Part shown: positions 57,901 through 64,000 of the stretch, piece after piece | How positions within the stretch are numbered: position 1 is the first letter of the stretch | How the letters are laid out: the number at the start of each line of letters is the position of its first letter | Assembly (NCBI GenBank): GCA_023079485.1 | Contig: CM041103.1 | Coordinates: forward strand, 10,846,503 to 10,910,502 | Source of the DNA: Archilochus colubris | Taxonomy: Eukaryota > Chordata > Aves > Apodiformes > Trochilidae | DNA: 64,000 nucleotides | Direction: 5' to 3' | Translations under genes and position numbers: made by a program | Notes under the pieces: generated by a model | Seen by the model: only the letters and a program-made list of their open reading frames with translations | Told to the model about the DNA's origin: nothing | Database searches by the model: none

Positions 57901-57930
57901 CAAGTTTCTCTCCTTTGATCCCTCCTGCTC
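42430..57930 (-). CDS. NOS2: NOS2, inducible nitric oxide synthase (complete gene, 27 exons)
   Basis: iNOS converts L-arginine, O2 and NADPH to NO and citrulline, as a homodimer with heme, BH4, FAD, FMN and tightly bound calmodulin. Coding exons 2-27 sum to 1,158 codons plus stop; chicken iNOS is 1,136 residues from memory. In order the protein has: DINNN near residue 23; zinc site Cys113/Cys118; heme Cys about 203 in [13 protein letters not shown]; substrate Glu about 380 in [10 protein letters not shown]; calmodulin helix about 504-530; FMN domain (YATETGKSE); FAD motifs ([21 protein letters not shown]); NADPH motifs ([26 protein letters not shown]). The FMN domain lacks the autoinhibitory insert of nNOS/eNOS, so this is the inducible form. 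The gene is convergent with KSR1. One oddity is Gly instead of Arg in QLIRYAGYQ. Confidence 0.97.
42448..42453 (-). terminator. NOS2: NOS2 poly(A) signal
   Basis: tttatt on the + strand, which reads AATAAA on the - strand, about 540 nt after the stop. A second copy at 41878-41883 could serve a longer form. Confidence 0.6.
42989..43102 (-). CDS. NOS2: NOS2 exon 27: C-terminal coding part
   Basis: 114 nt including the TAG at 42989-42991. It encodes [20 protein letters not shown], then a tail [17 protein letters not shown]. The last 17 residues are a short C-terminal tail of the type that modulates electron flow in NOS, with a sequence unlike the mammalian one. Confidence 0.95.
   Translation of the reverse strand, partial: SQRRYHEDIFGAVFPHEVKRHVRALQPTSSRTNQLRF
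43610..43804 (-). CDS. NOS2: NOS2 exon 26: NADPH domain
   Basis: 65 codons, encoding [40 protein letters not shown] and [26 protein letters not shown] is the conserved NADPH Cys/Asp motif. Confidence 0.97.
44078..44226 (-). CDS. NOS2: NOS2 exon 25: NADPH domain
   Basis: 149 nt, encoding [40 protein letters not shown] and [13 protein letters not shown] binds the 2'-phosphate/adenine side of NADPH. Confidence 0.96.
44464..44585 (-). CDS. NOS2: NOS2 exon 24: NADPH-binding [10 protein letters not shown]
   Basis: 122 nt, encoding [20 protein letters not shown] and [20 protein letters not shown]. The [12 protein letters not shown] motif binds NADPH. Confidence 0.97.
45036..45123 (-). CDS. NOS2: NOS2 exon 23: GVCSTWL FAD motif
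   Basis: 88 nt, encoding [20 protein letters not shown] and ETVPCFIR. G-x-C-S-x-x-L binds the FAD pyrophosphate. Confidence 0.96.
45447..45657 (-). CDS. NOS2: NOS2 exon 22: FAD-binding RYYSVSSS
   Basis: 211 nt, encoding [40 protein letters not shown] and [19 protein letters not shown] stacks on and binds FAD in the FNR family. Confidence 0.97.
46087..46250 (-). CDS. NOS2: NOS2 exon 21
   Basis: 164 nt, encoding [40 protein letters not shown] and [24 protein letters not shown] is a conserved NOS reductase motif. Confidence 0.96.
46876..47054 (-). CDS. NOS2: NOS2 exon 20: FAD-domain PGEH/PGN region
   Basis: 179 nt, encoding [40 protein letters not shown] and PIRLEACAD. Conserved FAD/connecting-domain segment. 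Confidence 0.96.
47388..47466 (-). CDS. NOS2: NOS2 exon 19
   Basis: 79 nt between ctcaacag and gtacaa, encoding [20 protein letters not shown] and QSLKS. Start of the FAD-binding barrel; the LK.RQNLQS motif is conserved. Confidence 0.95.
47864..47996 (-). CDS. NOS2: NOS2 exon 18: FMN-FAD linker
   Basis: 133 nt, encoding [20 protein letters not shown] and [15 protein letters not shown]. Fits the reductase linker of avian iNOS. Confidence 0.94.
48219..48393 (-). CDS. NOS2: NOS2 exon 17: FMN domain
   Basis: 175 nt, encoding [40 protein letters not shown] and [12 protein letters not shown]. The FGLGSS segment lies at the FMN ring. Confidence 0.96.
48484..48533 (-). CDS. NOS2: NOS2 exon 16, small
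   Basis: 50 nt, encoding [16 protein letters not shown]. It has phase 0 in and phase 2 out, joining exon 17 at RYAVFG. Confidence 0.94.
48701..48805 (-). CDS. NOS2: NOS2 exon 15: FMN domain
   Basis: 35 codons, encoding [20 protein letters not shown] and [14 protein letters not shown]. The autoinhibitory insert of constitutive NOS is absent here, as expected for the inducible form. Confidence 0.96.
49025..49169 (-). CDS. NOS2: NOS2 exon 14: calmodulin helix end and FMN-binding start
   Basis: 145 nt, encoding [20 protein letters not shown], then [20 protein letters not shown] and [17 protein letters not shown] is the FMN phosphate-binding loop of the flavodoxin-like domain. Confidence 0.96.
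49328..49410 (-). CDS. NOS2: NOS2 exon 13: start of calmodulin-binding helix
   Basis: 83 nt, encoding [20 protein letters not shown] and IKFSILA. The basic [10 protein letters not shown] run begins the calmodulin site, which holds calmodulin even at resting calcium in iNOS. Confidence 0.96.
49728..49922 (-). CDS. NOS2: NOS2 exon 12: BH4 and dimer interface region
   Basis: 65 codons, encoding [40 protein letters not shown] and [19 protein letters not shown]. In the family this region contacts tetrahydrobiopterin and the partner subunit. Confidence 0.97.
50501..50602 (-). CDS. NOS2: NOS2 exon 11
   Basis: 34 codons, encoding [20 protein letters not shown] and [14 protein letters not shown]. 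Oxygenase domain. Confidence 0.96.
51223..51397 (-). CDS. NOS2: NOS2 exon 10: arginine-binding Glu
   Basis: 175 nt, encoding [40 protein letters not shown] and [18 protein letters not shown]. The Glu in GTEIG (about 380) binds the guanidinium of L-arginine in the family. Confidence 0.97.
51947..52086 (-). CDS. NOS2: NOS2 exon 9
   Basis: 140 nt, encoding [20 protein letters not shown] and [11 protein letters not shown]. Conserved oxygenase segment. Acceptor tatttccag, donor gtaagc. Confidence 0.96.
52486..52627 (-). CDS. NOS2: NOS2 exon 8: substrate-pocket region with Arg-to-Gly
   Basis: 142 nt, encoding [35 protein letters not shown] and [10 protein letters not shown]. The family motif is QLIRYAGYQ; here the Arg codon reads GGG (52552-52554, - strand). 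This corresponds to mouse iNOS Arg260 by offset from the heme Cys and substrate Glu. Confidence 0.96.
53026..53117 (-). CDS. NOS2: NOS2 exon 7
   Basis: 92 nt, encoding [20 protein letters not shown] and [11 protein letters not shown]. Part of the oxygenase domain. Confidence 0.96.
53524..53686 (-). CDS. NOS2: NOS2 exon 6: heme-ligand region
   Basis: 163 nt, encoding [20 protein letters not shown] and [20 protein letters not shown]. The Cys in APRC is the axial heme thiolate (about residue 203). The acceptor ttcaaaag has a poor pyrimidine tract. Confidence 0.96.
55292..55440 (-). CDS. NOS2: NOS2 exon 5: zinc site
   Basis: 149 nt, encoding [20 protein letters not shown] and [18 protein letters not shown]. 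The CxxxxC pair (about Cys113 and Cys118) forms the dimer-interface zinc tetrathiolate in NOS family members. Confidence 0.95.
55525..55647 (-). CDS. NOS2: NOS2 exon 4
   Basis: 41 codons, encoding [31 protein letters not shown] and [10 protein letters not shown]. It is similar to the chicken iNOS segment and to human RHVRIKNWGSG. Confidence 0.94.
55767..55863 (-). CDS. NOS2: NOS2 exon 3: variable N-terminal region
   Basis: 97 nt, encoding [20 protein letters not shown] and [12 protein letters not shown]. Weakly conserved, as in other iNOS. The donor GAG|gtctgt is weak. Phase joins exons 2 and 4 exactly. Confidence 0.85.
56320..56493 (-). CDS. NOS2: NOS2 exon 2: start codon and N-terminus
   Basis: Acceptor tttccacag at its 5' side; donor CATGA|gtaaga. 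The start ATG is at 56424-56426; 67 nt of 5'UTR precede it. It encodes [20 protein letters not shown], then [22 protein letters not shown] fits chicken iNOS (from memory) and MACPWKFLFK of human. DINNN is the SPSB-binding degron motif of iNOS. Confidence 0.93.
56494..57850 (-). other. NOS2 intron 1 (predicted)
   Basis: Lies between the non-coding first exon and the start-codon exon. It is marked by a long purine-rich tract at about 57260-57560 on the + strand (pyrimidine on the transcribed sense strand). Confidence 0.55.
57415..57562. repeat. Purine simple repeat, GAAGAAAAGAAAAAA 15-nt units
   Basis: Nearly all A and G on the + strand, with about five repeats of a 15-nt unit (57470-57545) inside a longer purine tract that starts near 57260. 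Mirror-like polypurine DNA can adopt triplex forms. The spurious Phe/Ser-rich frames on the - strand come from it. Confidence 0.9.
57851..57930 (-). other. NOS2: NOS2 exon 1, non-coding (predicted)
   Basis: Predicted from the TATA box about 30 nt upstream and a donor CAGG|gtaagg at 57849-57850. A second donor, CACG|gtaagg, lies at 57836-57837. Mammalian NOS2 also has a non-coding first exon with the start codon in exon 2. The start site and the donor choice are inferred. Confidence 0.5.
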
Positions 57931-57956
57931 TGTTTCCCTCCTGCCAGGCAAAAGCA

Positions 57957-57963
57957 TTTTATA
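57957..57963 (-). promoter_or_regulatory. NOS2: NOS2 TATA box
   Basis: ttttata on the + strand reads TATAAAA within GTATAAAATGC on the - strand. Together with the kappaB and octamer-like sites upstream it repeats the order of the mouse Nos2 proximal promoter. Confidence 0.65.
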
Positions 57964-57977
57964 CTCCAGGATGATGT

Positions 57978-57985
57978 ATGCAAAC
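57978..57985. promoter_or_regulatory. Octamer-like site in NOS2 promoter
   Basis: ATGCAAAC on the + strand, one base from the octamer ATGCAAAT. It lies between the TATA box and the kappaB site. Mouse Nos2 has an octamer in the same interval. Confidence 0.45.
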
Positions 57986-58019
57986 CAGCTGAGTAAGGCT
58001 GCCCGTGTCCGGAGGGCCA

Positions 58020-58029
58020 GGGGAATCCC
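58020..58029. promoter_or_regulatory. NF-kappaB site in NOS2 promoter
   Basis: GGGGAATCCC on the + strand reads GGGATTCCCC on the - strand, a full match to GGGRNNYYCC. It is about 60 nt upstream of the TATA box, close to the spacing of the essential kappaBd site of mouse Nos2. Confidence 0.65.
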
Positions 58030-58500
58030 AGGTCCCACTCCTGCGGGTGGCCCATGTGCTGTCTGCCTTACCTAACGCCGCGGGTATGGGCGGGAGCCTG
58101 GAGGTTATGGGCATCCCCTCCTTCCTGCAGGGTGCTGCAACTCCGATTGCCACACACGCTGGGTGATAAGGACTCGGGGGCATCACTCTGAACAGTTTTT
58201 TCCATGGCCAGGAAGGCTGCAATTAAAAAAAAAAAAAAAATCCTGAAAGAACTCTGACACTTTCTCACTGATGTCCTTCTGTAGATGAAACCAGCAGCTG
58301 CAGAAGGAGCAAGTCTGTGTCCTTTACAAACAACTTCCAGAGAATCACAGCTCCGGGATACAGAGCAGCCCTAGCTTCACCAGGAGAGGAGCTAAGGACA
58401 GGTATTGTGTTCAACTAAACACAGCCTCCTTATTTTTGGTCAGGTTTTAAAAGATCTTTCACAAGAGTATGTGTAGCGTTTCCTCCCCTCAGGAGCTCCT

Positions 58501-58610
58501 TATCCTATCCTATCCTATCCTATCCTATCCTATCCTATCCTATCCTATCCTATCCTATCCTATCCTATCCTATCCTATCCTATCCTATCCTATCCTATCC
58601 CATCCCATCC
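58501..58610. repeat. (TATCC)n pentanucleotide microsatellite
   Basis: Twenty perfect TATCC units (58501-58600) followed by two CATCC units. It lies about 570 nt upstream of the predicted NOS2 start site. High purity suggests it is length-variable. Confidence 0.97.
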
Positions 58611-58619
58611 ATGAAGTCT

Positions 58620-61600
58620 GTACATCTCTGCTTTTGTAACACACCAGGAAAACTGGAAGGAAACTGTAGCTCCCTGAAGGATAAAGCACTCACACAGCAC
58701 TGCACGTGTGAATGCCAGCAGGACAGCAAGATGATACAGACAGCATTACCGAGATGATTTTCTGCTGTAGACAACACGTGGACATTTACATATTACAAAA
58801 TTTGGTTCCTACCTGGGCTCTGAAAGCCAAGGAGGTCCTGGAGCCAGGGCTGGCAGGCAGCACAGAGCTGCCAGGCAACTGCACTCACGTGCTGCGGGAT
58901 CCCAGCACGGGCACAGGTTTGGGCCCCAGTTATTTGCTCATTGATCTTGTGCATGGCTATCTTAAGGAAACTGTGTAGAACTCTTTCCAAATTAAAGGCA
59001 ATTATTAAATCTGCTGACTAACACAAGGTCATAATCATTACAACGATGGAGAAAGATTTACTGGTGCTAAAGATCTAAAAATAAAGTATAAGGCTGCAAG
59101 GGAAACAAGGAAATACACATTCTGTTTTCATGTCACCTTTTTCCTGGGCAAACTTGGACAAGGCATTTTCTCCTTTCTCTGTTTAAAAATGACCATTGAG
59201 TACTTGTGTAAAGCACCCCCAGAGGTAAACTGAGTTATATGTACCTGTGCTCATGCACCTGTACGTCTGTATATATCCCATCCAGGGTTGCTAGACACAA
59301 ATATCTTCAAAAATAAACCCGAGTTTCCTGTAGCCTGAGGATTCACCTGCATGGTTGTATCAAGCCCAGGCTTCATTGCACACACTGCTCACCAATGTTC
59401 ACACACTCAGATTTCAATGTGTTACATTATACCCTTCCTCTCACCAGAGCCACCATTTCACAACCCTGTTTAAAATCTCCCAGACAGGCAGAAGTCAGAA
59501 GGCAGAAACAGTGTGAGCTGTGAGACCCAATGCCATGCCACAGATTTCCACCTTGCTTCTGAAACTGCTTGACTGTGAATACAACTGTGCATCTCAGGGG
59601 TCAAAGTGAAGGTGCCTGAACTGAAAGGAAACTTCAGAAGTCAAAGAGAAAGGTTACATTCTTCTGCACATTTGCTCTTTTGCCAGGATTTGTAAAATCT
59701 ATTTGCACCTTTCCCTTTCTTATTAAATCTGATCTCTCTTTTCTGCAGAACATGGAGAATCTTAGTATCTTCTACTGTAAAATTTTAAGACCATATCTTA
59801 GTGGAAAATTAAGTGAATTCTATTATGTCCAATGGTGTCTAAGCTTTTATTATTCAGCCTTCTTATTTCACTTTTCTTGGAGACTGCTGAAACCAAGAAA
59901 AGGCTATGTAGGGACTGGATATGAACATTCAGATCTGGAATAACCAGAAGAGGAGAAACATCACCTTTCCTCACGACATTTGAGGGCTGGCTGAGGTGTA
60001 GCCATTCAGAGAAGTCACAGATTACTCCCATTTCAAACAGAGCCTGTTTGGAATCAGTGATTAATTAAACAAGCTCACTGTGCACTCCTTCTACAAATAC
60101 TCTACACTGCCCAGAAAGTTCCTCCTTCAGAAAAACAATTCCCCACATATTTCCTATTATGCACAGCAACTTCTGCCTCTGCCACACCAGAATACAAGAA
60201 CTGGTTGCTTTTCTTGCATTAACTTTGATGAAAGATGCGCCCTTCAAAGCAGAATGTTTGACCTATTCAATGGCATTCAAACCATGCTGTCATTTTGAGT
60301 AAAATTTAGTTTCATTTCTGAAAATGTGATGACCTGTAGCTTCAACAATAAGCTGTCTGCAATTTCATTCAAATCAAGTTACATTCCTTGTCTGACTGCA
60401 ATATTCTGCAGAAGATCAAGAAGTTATGTTCTTATAAAGCATTTAAAAAACAAGTTCTGTACTGTTGCTCTTTGAAGATCAGGACATCTTGAGTCTTCAA
60501 AAAACCTATTCACTGAGGCAAAGCTGATAACAAAGCTTGATTTTCCTTCTGTAACCTAAAGAGATGATCTTCAGTTGTCCAAACTTTTAGTAAATTACTA
60601 GTGATTTTTTCCTAACTCCCCTTTCCTAACTATTGTAACTAACTATTTGAGATGCCTCCATGACAATCTTTCAGAGAAGTTGCCTACAATGTCACAAATT
60701 CAAAATACAACACTGCAGGCATCTGTGAACACTCCACATCCCAGGAGATTTGTTAAGACTTCCCATGCTCCTCATGTGATGAGGATGAAGGACTCCCTTT
60801 GCAGTCACAAACTGATAGCTCTGTTCTTCATGCATTTCCTGAGGAAACATACTCTGCTCCCTGCTTTATCCCATTTGATTAACTTCACTGATTGAGGAGG
60901 AACTTTGGTAATCATTAAAAAAAAGATGAGAAAGGACCCCATATGGCACCTGGTCCATTTCCTTGACCCAACACAGAGATCAGCTGTAACTCAGAGATTT
61001 TTGAACCCCCAGAAAGCAGTTTCACATCAGCATGAGGGGCAGGATTCCCAGAAAAAAAAGCTGCTTAGTACCCTGAGATGAGGCACCAAGGAGTACAGAA
61101 TCACTCAGATCACCATTCACACCATGTAAATAGACTCAGGCTTTTCAGCTAAATGCTCACCACTTCTTTCACACATCACCACTCTGTGGTACAAATAACT
61201 TAAGTCATTTGGCCCATTCAGAACAGCAATTTGCTTTCTGTTCCCTTTCTGGGCTCAAGTGCTGGTTTCTCTGCTGCTGCTGAGATTTCTTTCACATTTT
61301 CCACCGGGCTATCTCTTAAATGTAGAATAGACATAATAGCCCTGGCAACACTTGAGTGTGTATCACATACTTTTGAAGTGATTTTAAGACAGGTATTATC
61401 TCTTTGTGCAGTACGCAGCACACTGTGATGGAGCCACAGGAAAGCCTCTCTGTACTTTTTCAGAGAGGTAAAAAAATACCTAAATCATGACAATTTTGAG
61501 GGTTTGTGTCACAGGCTGGGTGCCAGACCACCCTAGGGTAGTATCTGAAAGTCTCAGTTTTCTAGCAACTTTGTACTTCTCATCCATAAATGTCCTCAAA

Positions 61601-64000
61601 TGAAGATTTACAGAATGAAACAACAGAATTTATCACCAATTCTTCCCAGCCTTATGCTGTGGAACATCCATAGATTCACTGTTTAAGTATCTAGCATTTC
61701 CTCTTCTTCACTGGCTTCTTCATTATTCTGTAATGTTCTTTATAAACTGTGGATAAAATCTTTCCACCAAAAGCAAACCAAGACTCAGGTCTAGGCCCTT
61801 TAAGCCATGCAAATACAAGTAGGATCCCAAATCTACTCTCTGGACTCCTTTCCAGTTTCTGCAGACTTAAGGTACATTAAAACCAGCCATTCAGGGCAAA
61901 ACCTGTAATGTTTCATTTTCCATTTCCCGACCTAGGCTGTGTAAGATTGCATTTCAAATGATGACAAGCAAGAGTGGAGAAACTCATGAGGTGAACATCT
62001 GATGGCAAAAATGAAAGCTAAGGAGAGTGTTAAATTTCCAGTCTGTGCCAGTTAACCCATCCCTCCTGTCTGCAGGCCACATCCAGAAATCCAGTAATAA
62101 CAAAACCCCTTCACCAGCCCCCTTTTCACATGTTGATGTTGCAAACTTGGACAAGGAAGTGAAAAAGGGACGAGGCAGCCAGACAACCAGTAACCAGGTT
62201 CCTGCCTGCCTGGGTGCACGAAGTGACCCCAGGCAGGTTCTGACTCAGCAGTGGGATCCCCAGCCCCAGCCTGGCTGAAAGCAAGGACTGAGCATAAACC
62301 CCGGAGCCTCCATGCAGCTGGCTGCAGGGCTGCACACCCAGCTCTCCTTGACATCATTTCTGCTGAAGATGTCACTGTCTGGAGCTCAGGGAAAAGCTGG
62401 CAAGAGGGTAGGGAAAATGTATAGAGCAGGGTTTGTCATCTCTGGTCCTGCCCCTCACAGCTGAACGTAAACAAAGATTACATTAAGGTTGCCACGTGCA
62501 GAAAGACTCTTGAGGAAAAAACCAGTAAACTACAGAACTGCAAATGTGTTCTCACTCCACCAAAGCAGGGTCTGAGGAAGAAACTTCAATTTAAGTGGCT
62601 GGTTAATGTCAGTAGAACTCAGAATTTCTAATCAAAGTCAGGTAGCACAAGAGTGCTGGTTTTTGAAAAGAAATCCATAAATTTCTGGGCTGAAAGAAAA
62701 CTGAATATTAAAGTATAAATGTTTCTGGAAGTTAAAAACACCTTAAACAGAAGGGAAGAAATGAAAAAATTCAGCTTCAGAAATTATACTTTTATATAAC
62801 TGCAACCTCAATTTCTGTGCTGTTTTTCATCAAAAGACTTTAAAACATTGCTAAAACATACACAAATTTTGATCTCACAGCACACTCCTAACCACAGTGT
62901 GAAGGAATATACAGTCAATTGTATTATTTCTCATGGGAATAGGCTATAAATATCACTAGAACAATGCACTTCCACAGAAACTGCTCCAAAACCTGTGAGG
63001 TTGAACAGAGTAAGCTATCTTTATGCAGGTTGATTTAGCTGCTCCACAGAATAGGGATATAAGTCTCTGTTATCACGAAGGATGGGTAATGTTCTTCAGC
63101 TTAATAGGATTTGAAAACTTACCTGCTAATGCCTAAAGTCAGTCTGGGCAATGATGAGGGCTCTTAATCCAGTGTTTCATCACTAATTTCTGAAATGGAG
63201 GGGGTTTTGTTTCTTACCTTTTGCACAACTTGCTCCTGAATTTCTGATTTTACATTTACATTAGACAGAGTAATTACAAAATATAATCCATGCTTTGCAT
63301 GAAATATGAACAAAGACTCTTTCTTCAGAGTTTATTGAGCTCTGAAAAAGGTTATTGCTAAGTCTATTAGGAAGTCCACTAAAATCTTCAGAGCCTGGAG
63401 TAATGCTCTGTTTCTGCCACATTATGTTTCAGAAGCATACAGGCATAATACTAAAATATTGAATATCACATTTAATACTAAAACAGGTAATATACACTCA
63501 GGATAACCTTGGATACAAACAGAAGCAACAGTGCTCCATCCCGGATTAAGGAAGCAGGAAAAGTTAATGGTCTTACCTGTGTCAGGAAATAACCTGAAAA
63601 CATGTTTTCAAGTGCCCTATTTTTTTTTTCCTCTCACAGCATGATCTTTCCATTATCATTCTCTTGGTTGCTGCAGACACATGGTGAGCATAGTCAATGA
63701 CAACATTCACAGAAATTTCTCTTTTCTTTGGGGACTGTGCCAAGGTCTTCACCTCCAGAGCTCTGACCATCTGGAAAGTATGTTTTCTCTGCTAAAGCAT
63801 CACTGGTCCTCCTGTCAGCCTTTCCCAGAAAGCCTGTGATGTGTACAACTGGAAAATTCTTTGTCCTCCTGTTCTGGGCCCACAGACTATGTTTCTCATT
63901 CTTCATTTCTCTCTCCCTGCTTGCCTCCATATCTGAGTGCCTTCCTGACTGCCAGGCTGCTGTGCATGTTTTGAGATGGTACTGACTATCACTGCTTTGA
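58620..64000. other. DNA upstream of NOS2, no gene recognised
   Basis: Open frames here are short and lie on both strands. I looked for LYRM9 (the next gene in mammals) and for NLK motifs and saw none. An A15 run is just outside at about 58225. It may hold distal NOS2 enhancers, but I cannot mark any. Confidence 0.6.

Noticed and set aside
62027..62375. Overlapping frames of 83 and 107 codons upstream of NOS2
   Set aside because: Opposite-strand overlaps without known motifs; not LYRM9 or NLK.

Overview
The window is vertebrate nuclear DNA, most likely from a bird. It has long introns with GT-AG splice sites, no operon structure, a CR1 LINE fragment near 17.2 kb, and an inducible nitric oxide synthase whose protein reads much like chicken iNOS. 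Species cannot be fixed from the sequence. Exons were assembled by eye from homology to KSR1 and NOS2, from splice sites and from reading-frame phase. No alignment or database search was run.

Two genes lie tail to tail. KSR1 (kinase suppressor of Ras 1, the scaffold of the RAF-MEK-ERK cascade) is on the + strand. Its 5' exons lie before base 1. The exons visible here run from 12,728 to 34,336 and encode the end of the CA1 region, a Ser/Thr/Pro-rich region, a C1-type zinc finger, the FxFP ERK-docking region and the complete pseudokinase domain. Two alternative C-terminal exons follow, at 35,841 and 37,490. The 3'UTR reaches about 39.77 kb. All visible exon phases join without a break, giving 796 codons (EL ending) or 820 codons (DINSSK-type ending).

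NOS2 (inducible nitric oxide synthase) is on the - strand, from a TATA-type promoter near 57.96 kb down to a poly(A) signal near 42.45 kb. I place one non-coding exon and 26 coding exons. The coding exons sum to 3,477 nt (1,158 residues plus stop) with every phase consistent. All functional modules are present: zinc site, heme Cys, substrate Glu, calmodulin helix, FMN, FAD and NADPH modules. A conserved Arg of the substrate pocket reads as Gly.

Layout: 1-12,727 KSR1 intron; 12,728-34,336 KSR1 exons and introns; 34,337-39,775 alternative ends and 3'UTR; 39,775-42,430 intergenic, with a GC/CpG-rich patch and a CTCACAGCTC-type minisatellite; 42,430-57,930 NOS2; 57,930-58,620 NOS2 promoter with a kappaB site, an octamer-like site and a (TATCC)n microsatellite; 58,620-64,000 upstream DNA with no recognised gene.

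The genes work separately. KSR1 scaffolds MEK and ERK downstream of Ras. NOS2 makes cytokine-induced NO in macrophages and epithelia. Nothing here indicates an unknown multi-gene system. The most interesting points are a 5-nt microexon, a cassette exon that adds a second FxFP motif, alternative C-termini, the NOS2 Arg-to-Gly change, and a pentanucleotide repeat in the NOS2 promoter.
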